Position numbers and translations under genes: made by a program
Shown here: positions 21,808-34,068 of the stretch, one piece after another
Numbering within the stretch: position 1 is the first letter of the stretch
How the letters are laid out: each line of letters starts with the position of its first letter
The notes under the pieces: model-generated
The model's input: the letters and a program-made list of their open reading frames with translations, nothing else
Database searches by the model: none
What the model was told of the DNA's origin: nothing
Origin: Sanguinoderma infundibulare
Lineage: Eukaryota > Basidiomycota > Agaricomycetes > Polyporales > Polyporaceae
Assembly: GCA_032821775.1 (NCBI GenBank)
Contig: JAVLRN010000015.1
Coordinates: forward strand, 434,001 to 498,000
DNA: 64,000 nucleotides
Direction of reading: 5' to 3'

Positions 21808-22176
21808 TCAGCCGGAACTGTTCAGCGCGCCTCCCGGAAACTGGAACGGGAACGCACCACGCCGACTTCTGCGTGCGCCGTCCGCTCGTTCGCGCTGTCG
21901 TCGGGTGCCTTCCGGTGGCTGACGACGCCCACTCCATGGTGCGAGCAAGATGCCTGTCATTCGTCAAGACACGGTCAGCACACTCTAACCAGAACGCACA
22001 GATCCCAAACGAGCACCACGCGGGCAGGACTTACCAAGCATCCTGAACACGAACCCAGTCCACATGGTGTCCGCCACGTCCAACACAACACCGAGCTCTT
22101 CCAACTCATTGACGAGCATCGCGTCGTAGACGACGGTCGAGATCGAGAGCCTGAACGCGGTGCCGATGAAACCGAT
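21808..22176 (-). CDS. Unknown protein, last two exons (U2)
   Basis: Copy of 5214-5582, with exons 22035-22176 and 21808-21953. Splice sites and stop are intact. Confidence 0.43.
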
Positions 22177-22493
22177 CTAGAGAGCATGCCATATTTGCTG
22201 GGGAAGCTGTGTGCGCTGGGGACGAGGGTAGAGCTGGAGCAGATGGAAGATGAGCAAGGGGGAAAGTAGCGAGTTTCGAGGGAAACCAACAAACGAACAT
22301 CACGTACTGCCTATTGTGTTCGCATCAGCATAGCATGTGTGGGCTGCGGATGTGCCAGCTGTGTGTCAGCCGAGGTTAAGGCAATTGATGGGGCGGTAAA
22401 CAGGCGGAGAACACCGCGGTGTTGGCTGCCGAGGGACATGTCATGTCAGCACGCGCACGGTGAAAACGAGAACGGAATAAGTAAGAGACGCAC

Positions 22494-22611
22494 AATTGTC
22501 CGGGATGGCGCTCAGCCGGGCAATCAACGCAATCTTGAAGCCGCCGTCGCGAACTGCACGGCTAAATCGTGAAGGCTGGTACAGGCAAGCGGCGAGCCCG
22601 CAGCAATCCAT
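22494..22611 (-). pseudogene. TVP38/TMEM64-like fragment (U2)
   Basis: Copy of 5900-6017 with one Ala-to-Pro change before the conserved motif. The motif itself is unchanged. Confidence 0.4.
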
Positions 22612-23128
22612 CTAGTGAGATGCCGTTAGACTCGAGGCACGACTCGACCGTTTTCTCACCAGCGAACTCAGGGCCACAGAGCATGGGACAGCCATCATCG
22701 AGGTGCACAATCGCCATGTCCCACACGTTCGCAACGCAGTCCGGGAGGCACATCAATGCGATCGTCGGCCACGGTGCACACGGCCAGAGCGATTCGCCTG
22801 TCATACTCCATGTGCCGTACGTCGAGTGACAGCACCAGCACATCTCGCCACGTCGTCGACCGCGAGCGACTTCGTGCACGGGCCCGGGGCCAGCGCTGCG
22901 TGAAAACTCACCCTGGACTCGGCTGGCCTGCGCTACTCTCCATACCCCAGCCTGCTGTCATTGACCTCGTCGCATTTCAGCACGTCGTCTCAGGGCAGAA
23001 GCGTAGGTCACATGGAGACCTCTCCGATGTCCTCACGGGCTCCCCTAGCAGGGACGTGCTGGCCTGGGATGGTCGTCCCGGTGATGATAGTTGATATGGG
23101 CAACCCGAGCGGGAAAACACGCAAGAGG

Positions 23129-24118
23129 CTACCATAAGGTGGGACCTTGCGTGGCGTAACTTACAGGTACTCGACTCGGTTCCTGGCAGGCCAGTTTCCA
23201 CTCGGGTCTCTGCTCGCGAGGAGGGAGCTTCAGGCGGTGGAACTGGCAGATCATCGGCTCCGTGGTCTCTTCGGCCACATCAGCAGACAGCTCGGGCCGC
23301 TCTGTGAACGAAGGAGCGGGAATAAGTGGCACTTGCTGATTTGACAGGACATCGGCCTTCGGGTGAGGAGTCGGCGGACGTTGAGCTCGTGGGCGTTCTT
23401 CCGAAGAAGGGATGGCATTGGAGGGGCACGCCACGGGCAACAAGCGACCGTCCTATATGAAAGATGTCTGTTTGAGGACAAAGAAGTGGCGGGGATGTAG
23501 GTGATGACTCACGGTGGTTGCATGATGCGTTCCACGCTTCTGACTAGGTGCGCGTTCTACATGAGGTTCTCGGGCGGCCGGGGTCTCATTGTCGGAGAGG
23601 GAGGTCAGAAGACGCTGCCGCTTCGCGTAGCGCAGCTGCCTCGGGGTCTGAAAATCGTCGTGGGCGTGTTTCTGGACAGGTATGAGTTCGTACGCCAGGC
23701 GATCGGCGCGATCAGCAACGTTCTGAGACCGCTTTCTCTTTGTGCCCACCAAAACGGGGATAGGGGACGACGGATGGTGCTTCTTTGCAGGGAGAGACCT
23801 GCTTCTAGAAGAAGGGGCTGTGCTACTACTAGAGGTGGGGCGAGGACGATGGTTACTCGGAGGAGGGGCGGGAGGACTGGAAGTCGGGTGTGCTCCTGAT
23901 TTGGAGTGGGTCGCTAGGGAGGCGACGACGGCAGACGGGTCTTGTGGGAGGGCAAGATCGGGGGCGTGGGGGCTGCGGGAGTGGGAGCGGCGACTTACGG
24001 CAGACTGGGTGTGAGCGAGAAGGTAGGATGCACGGCTAAGGTTGGCCTGACGGCGCACGCGAATGCGAGGCGAGCGTCTGGGGCCGTCGACAGGTGTTGT
24101 GTGGACGACGAGCGCCAT
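23129..24118 (-). CDS. Ser/Pro/Arg-rich protein, two exons (U2)
   Basis: Copy of 6567-7518, with exons 23513-24118 and 23129-23452 and a 60-nt intron. Length differences inside exon 1 are multiples of three. One extra C just before the end of exon 2 shifts the last codons, so the tail reads EPSRVPVSYATQGPTLW instead of ERVEYL if the GTAAGT there is not used. Confidence 0.53.
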
Positions 24119-24530
24119 GATGTGCTGTGGCCGGTGGCGAGGTTCGGGGAGGGGCTACCATCGATTGGATGGGGTCAGGCGTCCCTGAGTGGGCGGTTGC
24201 TTGGCTGGCGGGGGCACACCCTGGAAAACGCATGGTGGTTGGAAGGGCAGTGAGTTCAGGCACAGAGAAGAAACAAAGGAAGGAGGTTACATTGGATATA
24301 AGCGATGGACCGGCTATTGACACAGCGATGGTCGTGGACGAGAGCAAAGTCACGGTGGACTGGACGCGGGGACCGAAGTGCAGTGCCACAAGGGGCCAAG
24401 CGCCCACAGCTGCCATTTGCGGAATTTCGAAATTACGGCTCTCTCGCAAACCTCCATCCAGCTTCCACCTCGCCAATGCCAATTTTCGACAGCAAAATTA
24501 TTGCAAAACAATATAAAAAGTACAAGCATC

Positions 24531-25111
24531 CTAGATCTCCTCGGCCTCGGCCTCGACCTCGACCTCCGACGACCAGACCGCCTCCTCGATCGGGTCCTCT
24601 GGGTCCTCCATCCCCGTTATCCCTTGCTCACGACGACGCTGGTGGCGACGCTTGGTCGGAACCCCTGGAAGAACAGCAACCGGGTTAGAGAAGGCAAGCT
24701 CCACCCGCTCCTCTGTTGCTTCCTCGAAACGGAGCGCACCCGACATCCACAACGCGAGGAGACGCTCCATGACCGGCTGGCCGCCAGGAACATCGCTCAA
24801 GTTCCCAAACGGCACGCCAGCCGGCCACCCCACAAGATCGTGCTTGGCCCTGACGACGACGTAGCGGGCATAGTCCCTCGGAGACCACCGCATCCGTGCA
24901 CTGCGGCGGCCGGTGAGCTCCTCTGTGGAAATGCCATCAAGACGCGATGCAATAAGTCCGTGATGCGCGCATATTTCCAGAAGGCAGACAGGTACGTACT
25001 CAATTTATCGTCCATGAGCTTGCGGATCTGTGCTCGCAGCTTGGCGAGTCGGCTCGAGTGGTGTTGAGGCACAGCTGAGGCTGGCGTGCGGCCGTTGCGC
25101 TGAGCGGGCAT
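24531..25111 (-). CDS. Small acidic-tailed protein, two exons (U2)
   Basis: Copy of 7931-8505, with exons 25000-25111 and 24531-24922. It is two residues longer because the GCCTCGACC-type repeat coding the acidic tail has one extra 6-bp step (VEVEAEAEEI). Confidence 0.65.
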
Positions 25112-25688
25112 GAGAATCGTTGTACGGCCAGAATGGTGTCCGGGTGACGAGACAGTATGAAGGAGTATTACGGGGGTGTGAATGGAATGCGGGGGATACG
25201 TGGTTTTGTTGCGAACAGGAAGGCCGTATCGCCACTATTTTATGGCTCTCCGCAGCGACCGGCGGTTGCATCTGAGGCCGTATCCGCGCAGGTTTCGCGC
25301 GGATAGCCTGTTCAGTATGTCCGAGATCTTGCTGTCAGTCCGCGTTCCTGTTCGAGAACGTCAACGCCGCATGCGGCACGATCGGGCTCATGCTCTTTCA
25401 GGTTCGGTGGGTCATCACTTGATGCAGACGACCAAGGGGCCGTGAGCGAGGTCTTGCACTTCGACGGGACCAGGTTGAGTGTCATCGGTGCCTTGCGCGC
25501 GAGCACTGCCTGCTCATAGCTCTTCAGGTCCTCTGCATCGTGCAGCGCAACTCCTGGCGCACAGACCAATTGAATGGGCGCAAGGAGCTTTCGCGCAGGC
25601 GTTACCTTGAGGCACTGTGAGAACCTGCATCCTCGTTCGTGCCCCGCTGTTTTTCTCATTTTCTTCTCCCTATATTAGAGCCTCGAGT

Positions 25689-26878
25689 ATGATTTAAAAT
25701 AAAGCGCTGAGAAAGCGTCGAGCGGGCCCCCAAGACGACATCAGTGACAACCCGGCGGAGGCTGAGCAGCCAACGATGGGCCGCGGGATGCCGGTCGGCA
25801 CCCGCTTCGTGCCATGGACCACGCTCGCGATCCCGCCTTCTCCCTACAAGTACCACGTACGTCACGAGATGGTCCCCTTCCGTGAGTTCAGCCGGTGCTT
25901 GTTCCACGGCGAGGACGCGTGCGCCACCCTCCTCCGCGAACCAAGAGAAGCAGAGGACGTCCATGACCAGGGGTATGTGTGGCACATCATGCGTGTCGGG
26001 GGGACGGATCGGCAGGTCGAGTTCAGGACGAACAAGGCGGCAATGCGGCACCTGCGTGCGCACGCGCGCGAGCTCGAGTCGGTGCCGGTCCGGCTGTACA
26101 AGCGGTCGACGGGGGAGGTGCTTGAAGAGGCTAAGTGCATCTGGGAGCAGGCACGCTCGTCGTCTCCGGAGTTGCAGAAATATCACTCGCAGAGCGATGA
26201 CTCTCGGAGGGAAAGGGGATGCTCCAGTTCGGCGAGGAGAGTGTGGAGGACTTGGGGGTGTGGGTGCCTTCCTCGTTCATCGAGGAGGACACGTGCATGT
26301 GGGAGCTCTTTGTCGGACCGAATGGGGCCTCGTCTGTGGCTGGACCGAGCGGGTGCTCGTCATGGGCTGGATCGAGCGGCTCGTTGGCATCCCCGCCCGA
26401 GTCGCAGAGTGAGAGGGACGAGGAGCGGAACGTGTCGCAGCATGACGAGGAGGTTGACGACTTTGGGACTTGGTTGCTTTGGACCGGGGAGGGCGTGGCC
26501 GAACCTCAGAGCCCGACTTTACAAGAGTCACAGAGCGACGGCAGCGAAGATGCGGACAAAGACCAGGGCGTGTTGGTGTACGACGAGGCGGGCGTTGGGG
26601 GCTTGGATGCTTGGCAGCCGTACGGTACCGTCATCTGGCAGCCGCCGCCTGCGGCGAGATGGAGCGCACGACCCAGGCCTGTACCCGTACCCAAGTGCGT
26701 TACGCTGCTTCTCCGCAAACAGCGGCGGCGTCTTCATGCTCGGCAGGCTCGCGACGTGCGACGGCCTCCGCATCGGGCTCGGCCGCCCTCCTTGTCCAAG
26801 AATGCACTGCCCGAGCTGCGCCCTGGGTCCCGTCGACATTTGGGGTTCAAACCCCGTCTGCCATTGCCGCCTCCCTAG
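25689..26878 (+). pseudogene. Broken copy of the U4 59605 gene (U2)
   Basis: Carries the same TAA at codon 3 and the same 2-bp insertion as U1, so the lesions are shared by descent or conversion. One base near 26827 (GGG vs TGT context) separates it from U1. Confidence 0.75.
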
Positions 26879-27298
26879 CGACCCGGTCCAAATTAGGAGC
26901 ACATGCGACTTGCAGTCCCCTTGTCCGTCCTCTGAGGAGCCATCATGCTTGCCCTACCTCCAGCACAACCCCGTCTTGTTCTCGAAACATGTCTCTCCCC
27001 GCAAAGAAGCACCATCTGTCGTCCCCTATCCCCGTTTTGGCGGGCACAAAGAGAAAGCGGTCTCAGAACGCTGCCGATCGCACCAATCACCTGGCGTACG
27101 AACTCTAAACACGCACACGGCAACAATTTTCAGCACCCGAGGCAGCTGCGCTACGCGAAGCGTCAGTGTCTTCCGACCTCCCTCTCCAACATTAAGACCT
27201 CGACCACCCGAGAACCTCATGTAGAGGCCAGAGAACCTCATGTAGAACACACATCTAGTCAGAAGCATGGAGCGCATCATGGAACGACCGTGAGTCAT
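26855..27298 (+). pseudogene. Inverted relic of the Ser/Pro/Arg-rich gene (U2)
   Basis: Copy of 10249-10692 with the same stop and the same internal short duplication. Confidence 0.8.
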
Positions 27299-28306
27299 CA
27301 CGTACGTCCCTCCTCAGATTCTCTTGCGCTACTCGGAGACGATTCCCGTGGTTTATTGACACTGATGGTTCGTAATACATATTTCAGGGTTTCAGGCTAT
27401 CCTTGGGTTCACGCTTAGGATGCGATATATGATGATGATCCGGTCGCAAGCACTTTGAATGTCCCCACCGGCCTTCTGATGGTCCTCGGATTTCGCATGC
27501 ACGAACGCAAACGCGAGGATCACGAACCGCCTCTCTGTTTTTGTCTCGGCCAGCTCTGCGCCTGTGTTCTGCAACCATACGCATTCGTGCAGTGGACGAC
27601 TAGAGTGCTCTACTAACTGTCCATTCGTCCCGCAACAGAACCACCCAACGGGTGGCAAAGGCGTGGCAGTTCAAATGCGGCATTCGAGGTGAGTGGTCGT
27701 CGCGAGTTTCTCCTTCTAATCATGGCTCATGAAACGTCCCACTGGACTGGTCAGGCACATCATATTTTATTGGTCGCGTAGCTACGGCATGTACATCGAC
27801 GGCTTGATGGGTTAACACCGATTCCGGCCGGTCGTGGCCTTGCCTTCGCCTGCACAGACGGAGAAAAACCTCTTCGCAGCACGGGGTCTGCACCCGCTAC
27901 ATGCAACAATCACCGTGAACAGTGTCATAGACGGTCTGAAACCATGGGCATCATGTAGGATGGAAGACTCAAGAGTGCATGCCGACGTCGCTCGATGGCA
28001 TTGTAGATGTGGAATTCAAAGGTGCGCAACCCACACTGAAGGACCGCGGGCGAGTGTGAGTCTCCGCCTGACGACAGCACTGCGCGTGGCATGCCACTCT
28101 GTTCACTGCCGCGCATCTCGTTCCCAATCAACCGCTTCTGTGTCCGGCCGCCGTTCGTTCCGATGCGTACACCTCAAGCTTCGCGCTTCGCCCTGGCGTG
28201 ACCATGGACCGCATCTCGCACTCATATCCACAGCCGACATAACCCTTGATATATGAAAATGAGCCTGCGGCGCCGCGCCCCATCTCCCAAATGTCCGGGT
28301 GTATTG

Positions 28307-28768
28307 TCAAGCCCACATCGAGAGCGTCCGAGACACTTGCGAGCCTCGACGCAGCGCAGTGACGGTGCATCGCTCTCCGGCGTTGCCGTAGCTGCTGCCG
28401 CCCCTGCTTCTACCATTGATGGTCTTTTGGCCAATCATGGCTTCCTGCTCGGGCACGCGCTTCATGGTCACGCCGTTTGCAAGGCCAGCCACCTCCCACG
28501 CGCGTGAGACGGACATGTGCTGCAGCTTCGCGACCTCAGCAACCAGTGCCTCGATCGTCGGTTCGTCATCCACGAGTGTGTTGGAACCGCGAGGCGACGG
28601 GGGAACGGGAAGCGGACAACGCCTGGACAGGCTCGGACACGCTGACCGGTGAGCTTCACTTGGACTTGAGCCTGTTCGCGGATCCACTTGCGTGCAGTGG
28701 TGTGTTCCGGTGAGGAAAATGAGGTGGCGCACTTCGTCCTCGAACCCGCCGTTGGAGCTGAAGCTCAC
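28307..28768 (-). CDS. Possible helical protein exon (U2)
   Basis: Copy of 11701-12162 with an identical translation. Confidence 0.36.
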   Translation of the reverse strand: MSFSSNGGFEDEVRHLIFLTGTHHCTQVDPRTGSSPSEAHRSACPSLSRRCPLPVPPSPRGSNTLVDDEPTIEALVAEVAKLQHMSVSRAWEVAGLANGVTMKRVPEQEAMIGQKTINGRSRGGSSYGNAGERCTVTALRRGSQVSRTLSMWA

Positions 28769-30452
28769 ACTCCGCTCATTTGATGAGAAACCAGCACTGT
28801 ATTAGAATCATGTCGTAAGTACACGCGATATATGTTGCTACCTCCAGATTCCATCTCGATTCGCCCCGTTGTCGCGGACCCTGCATATCTACCAGCGTAC
28901 TGCCACATTCCGACGACCGCGGGTGCGATCATGAATCGCCGTTGTATGCGAGATCAATGGGCGGTCATCCGCAGGTGCCTGGAGAGTGGTTAGCCGATCT
29001 GGATACCGCATGGTCCGCGTTCATGGTTCACGTTACCGCTTTCTCCGAATCTAGGTGGTGCGCAGTGCGCACGGACCGCGGCGCGAGGTATTTAGGAGGT
29101 CCCAGGTCGCAGATATCCCCATCTCCGTCTCTGCTCGTCCGCCGCCATCCGCTTGTGCTGTTACTCCCGCTCTGCGCGTCCTCCTCTGTGCACGCGGAAG
29201 CCGGTGTCTGCGTTCGTCGTGAACGTCGCTCGGACGAGGTACGTTGCATGCTGGGTCGCCGACAGACCTTTCAACCCTGATCGCCATTGTCCCGACAGAC
29301 CCCAGCCGCGCGGTTCCTTCCGCCAAAGCAGCACGATGTAAGTCCATCCGGTCCTCGGATTCGACTGTGGATGTGCGAACTGACCATCTTTTGCCCGTCG
29401 CACCTCTGTGCGAAGGCCCCAGACCGCCAGTTTGTCTCACCGGCTCCCAGACGACCCTCTAGCTGCATACGAGCGTGTGAACGTCGCTTACCGCCCTGGT
29501 ATCGACAGACCAGAGCCGCGCGGTTGCGTCCGTCCACTCAGCACGGTGTAAGTCCACTCCGCTGTCGTGCTCGACTCTGGATGTGCAAACTGATGGTGTT
29601 GCGGATCCTACCGAGCGTCCGTACGACGCGGCCTTGTTGTGGGTGTCCGGATGGTTGCGACGGGGTGGACGGTGATTAGTATAGTGGCAGTAAAGTATCA
29701 GGGTTGAGTGCGACTCACAGGTGACGACGAGGAGTATGGATGGGTGTCCAAATAGGCGCGAATGGGGAATGCAGCCCCACGCCATCTCGTTCGTCGTGGG
29801 CCACCATCCCGACTCCATCTCTCCTCGGGATGCGCCACAGAGCACAAGTTCGGAGCGAGGCTGATCTCGGTCGCCATCATATCATAGTGGTCGCGACGTC
29901 CGTTGTCGGGCCGAGCAGTGGGCATCATGTCGTCTGGCAAGGCCACAGCCGCGGATGCACCTCACCCCATTGATGGGGTGCATTCACAGCTATTCGTCGG
30001 GTACCCTAAGGGGTGTGTCGTCGATATCGTGCAGCGCCAATTTGGTGTGGTAACCGACCGATTGACCAGGGACCGATGGCGAATCGAGTGTCACGGAACG
30101 TAGTGACACGACTGTCTCAGTATTGCCGACCTTCGCCCGACCGATCCAAGCGTGCGGCGTACGTGTCGGAGACGTCTGAGTGCCATCACGATGTCTATCA
30201 CCGCTGTTCGAGTTTCTTCGCGATGCTGCTAGAAGCCCAAAAGCTGTTTGGCCTGTCAAGTTGCGTTCGTGAGGAGGACCCTGCTGTCAATGATGTCCGC
30301 AGTCAGGAGCCGAACGCACGGTTCTAGACCCCTCAACCTGATCTCGTCAAGCTTCTCCCGCGTTTCCGGTACAGATTTGACTGGACGACCTTCCAAGGAG
30401 CACGTTGCTAGTCCAGTGACGAGGGGGGAGAATGGACACGGCCATAGGTATT

Positions 30453-30648
30453 TCATCCGATGATAGATACAACATTGGTTCTCGGGGAACGGTTAACGCC
30501 GAAAAGTTCTTGAGGCCGCTCCACCATCGCACTCTCCCAATTCGGCTTCTGGAGATATAGTGAGACGTTGGTACGTGACGGGCCACGGCAAATGATGAGA
30601 ACTTACCTCACAATGATGGCATTGAGACTTTGCATCACGGGACGTGAG
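30453..30648 (-). CDS. Small two-exon gene tail, unknown (U2)
   Basis: Copy of 13847-14042, with exons 30607-30648 and 30453-30548. Signals are unchanged. Confidence 0.3.
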
Positions 30649-31020
30649 CTGATAATGTACGTTTGAAAGGATGAGAGTAGAGTGGCTCAGCACGAGGCTA
30701 TGCCCCAGGCAGCGAGCCAAGCGCTAGGATCCGTTCGTGAGATAAATGTGTTCGATAGCTTCCGGTAGACCACATTCAACAACCGTAGATGGACCGCGTT
30801 GTGGTCGTAGCAAAACGCAATACATCGCCAGTGACGGATATGTACAGGGTGCGGTATGGCTCGGTGCAGCGCGCATGCCCTTGTAGCTCGAAGCTTGGAC
30901 CGCGCCGCAGAGAATGGAAAAGGAAGCTGAGATTATTGTCCCTAAAACAGGATTTTGATGATGCGAGACGGTCTTCAGAGACTAACCTTCCGAATTTGAC
31001 ATTCCGAGAACGACCGGACG

Positions 31021-31756
31021 CTACAGGCTGAATACGGCTCGCGGTCTCAGACCTATCACCCCTCCGCCCCTCCCGTCCCATCCCAGAATGGAAGCCCTGC
31101 ACACCGGGCATCTGTGTGGTATCCGGCATCAGTATCGCCTCTGACAGCGGCATGCACATGAGAGCGTACCTGGCAATCATCCGCTCGCCCGGAGGAAGGG
31201 TATATGCACCCCGCTGGATCGTCGTCTTCACCGCCGTGAACAGACACTCACCACAAAGGACGTGTCCGCACGGCGTGATCGTGGCGTAGGATGGCGGCGA
31301 GAAACAGATGGGGCACGTATACGCCGCAAGAGGCTCCACCTCATCTATTGGGACTGTGTGGACGGAGTGCTCCGGTTGAGCTTGCACTTTCGGGGTCGTT
31401 TCCGAGTCGCTCGGCTCCGTGAGTAAAGAAAGCGGCGTGGGAGCGTAGTCGGTAGGCGGAGGGAGGGAGACAGCGCGAGCGGACGACCTCAGAAGTGATG
31501 GGGACGCGAAATTTTCGAGGAATGGAGCATCACGAGCCGTTGCGCGGCGAGTATTGGGCGGAACACCCGTAGATGAAAACATAAGGCGGACACGGACATG
31601 ACCCCCGCATGGCAGCTGCCCATAGACTGTCGATAGCGCGGGCCAGGCGATGCCGGTGCGGTGGAGGTTGCGCAGCGTCGACAACTGTGTCACGATTCGC
31701 GCCTGCTGGTCCGCGTTGGAGGTGGGCAACAGGCCGACGGTCGGGTTATTGACCAT
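31021..31756 (-). CDS. RING-HC zinc-finger protein, 3' exons (U2)
   Basis: Minus-strand exon 31170-31756 joins 31021-31111 over a 58-nt intron (GTACGC to CACAG) in phase 2: 587+91 = 678 nt, 225 residues from the first ATG and TAG. The spliced product has all eight zinc ligands, C148, C151, C163, H165, C168, C171, C197 and C200, i.e. C-x2-C-x11-C-x-H-x2-C-x2-C-x25-C-x2-C, a canonical C3HC4 RING. The last pair (CPVC) comes from the last exon, followed by a Gly-rich GWDGRGGG. Such domains recruit E2 enzymes in ubiquitin transfer; the closest feel is to SLX8/RNF4-type RINGs (inference). A 5' exon is likely at 31858-32010 (LHDWMRTHREQFP to RDRSIS), but its join needs a 1-base shift or a later acceptor, so the real start is uncertain. 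Confidence 0.75.
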
Positions 31757-32565
31757 GTGGCCCGGCGACGTTCACGTTCAGCGGCTGCGATTGCGATGAT
31801 GAATGAGGCAAGGTGATCATGCATATAGTCAAGGATGGAAGGAACGGAGGGACGTACGGAGATGGACCGGTCGCGCGGCGGCGGACACGAGCGAGGGATG
31901 TTGATGTTGTTGGCGCCTTTGCAGTTCGGGGGCGGGGGAGAGGAGGAGAAAGGGAACTGTTCTCGATGGGTGCGCATCCAGTCGTGCAAGTCCCTGATGT
32001 CGGTGATGGCCTAGACGACGTATGCGGGCTTCAAGGAGGGTCTGGAAAATGAATCTCGGCTTGGGTTTCCAGGCCTTGAAGCGACGGTCGGGAAAGAGGG
32101 AGGAAGAGGGCGAAGAGGGAGTGTTTTGGGAAGTAGTTGGGCATGACCTTCGGAGGGGTGGAAGACGCGGGAGCAGCGGTGCAGGCGTGGAGGACGAGGA
32201 TGGGCGCGCACATGTGCGGTGTGCTCAAGCACGCTGGCGGCGATGAGAGCGGTGGTGGGAGGTGTACGATGGCCTGCAGGTGCAGTGTGCGGCATGAGTC
32301 GGGCGGGCTTGAAGAGAGGACACGGTGGGCAGAAGAGTGTGTGCCTGGTGATTGCGGGTCGCGAAGGCGGATGCTGAAGAAGCCTGGAACAAGTAGTGCC
32401 AAGGCAGCCTGGGTGCTGAACGTGCTGGTGCTGAACGTGAACGTCGAACGCGTACCCGGATGTGGGGATAGATAAGATAAGACTGATCGCCGATCCAAGC
32501 TCCGCCCCCGGTCCTTCCACGGTCCATGATCATCCCCTCTCCAGAGCCCGGTTTGTACGCGAGCA

Positions 32566-33972
32566 AGTCAAGAATCCCGGTGCGCGTTGCGAGATGCGTG
32601 CGGTTCCCATACGCGTCAACTAGCAGCATCCGGATGACCACACGGTGAGAGTCTACAGCCCCGGAAAGAAGGGAAGGTGCACGAGTTCTGACCGTGTTCT
32701 GAGCAGCATGAGCACCCGATGACAATCAGTGCAACGCGGATGTGCTTTTAGGCCTGAGTCGCATGTGCAGATCGGTCACGGGGCGTGGATGCGCTTTCCA
32801 CGAGAACCGCTGGTAGTAAGCAAGTGGTAAGTGCTACACATTCGGATGGACGAGACTAGGAGCGGACACGAACACTGACGTCGATGCGATTTATGGCTGA
32901 CACTAACTCGCATTGCAACGTGCAGCAGCCCTAATCGTCACAAGCCGCTGCCCCCGGATGTTATGTCGGTTTTTATCTAACGAAACCCAAACCCCGTGGG
33001 TAAACTCGAGGTCGAAGGCGCCCCGGGACATTTCTCGTACCGACAATCCTCGTGCACTGTCGCGTTGCTCTCTTGTCCCCACGTTCCGCCTTCTGTCTTC
33101 TGTCTTCAAGCAGCGTGGTTCGCTTCTCGATGTTCCACCAGAGCGTGGCCCAAGTTCTAACTTGGACCCGAGAATGACGACGGGATTCACGACCAATTTC
33201 TCCGATTCGCGTAACGCTGCTACGGCGGGGTTTTTCCTACCCAGTCTCTCTTGTCTCCGATCCCACCCAGGCGTCCGGAATCGTCTCAAGCTCGATATAA
33301 ACCAATACCCAGAGCTTCATTGGCTCGTGCGCTCGCCATCTTCCGCACCCTGGGATGTCAGCACTACCCACCAAAGAACGAGTTCGCAGGCTCAGGCTGC
33401 CCTGCTACCGTTGCGCTCGATAATCCAGCTGTCCTATAGATGGGTTAGCATCCTCAGAGGATATGAATCACGTCAGGATAGCTTCGGTAAGATTGACGAG
33501 CATCCTCCGTCAACGAGGGTTCGAAACTTGGCCAGAGAGCGTCGCGACGGTTGATGGGCGCTCGGGAAGGGAGACTAAATTTAGTGCGCGAGGGGAGCCT
33601 GAAGATCATCAATCACTGAAGGAACAGTCGAGAGATTGGCGGACGTGCGTGCTAAGCTTGAGAAGCTCGGATTGCGTGACCTGGGTTGCGTGTGCGTACG
33701 GTGCCGTGTCGGTAGCGGTCGTTGGTGGTCTGGTTATCGCGGCAGCGTGAGCAGGCCGCCGAGTCGGGATATCGCGATGGCAACGACGCGCGGCCTCTCC
33801 GAGGAAGCAAGTGCGGGGGATTCTTCGACGATGGTCACGCGCGGGGATGAGATGGACAAGCCAAGGCTCACCTTCTCTGGCAGCAGCATCTTCGCCCCGG
33901 GCTCTCACCACCCCAGGACGTCTCCTGACACTTCAATCCGAAGTCGAAGTCGGGGTTCGGCGTAACGAAGCC
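32566..33972. other. U2-private 1.4-kb segment
   Basis: Between shared sequence ending ...GCGAGCA (32565) and resuming TGAGAAGC (33973), U2 has 1,407 bp where U1 (15947-15963) and U3 have the same 17 bp. No terminal inverted repeats, poly-A tail or target duplication are evident at the ends. Frames of moderate length run on both strands (for example 33251-33439 and 32903-33289), but none shows a recognisable domain or splice-supported structure. It is either original sequence lost from the other units or a replacement in U2. Confidence 0.85.
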
Positions 33973-34015
33973 TGAGAAGCTCCGGTCGCGGATCCAGGAA
34001 GCCAGGGTGTGGCCG

Positions 34016-34068
34016 CACCGCAGAAAAGTATGTGCGCACCGCAGAAACCGCACCGCAGAAAAGTATGT
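34016..34068. repeat. Short direct repeat near the variable junction (U2)
   Basis: Same pair as at 16007-16059, about 45 bp to the right of the end of the U2-private segment. Confidence 0.85.

Noticed and set aside
33515..33530. GGGTTCGAAACTT, resembling a polymerase III B box in the U2-private segment
   Set aside because: The T-stem does not pair properly and no convincing A box lies at a suitable distance, so a SINE or tRNA call is not supported.
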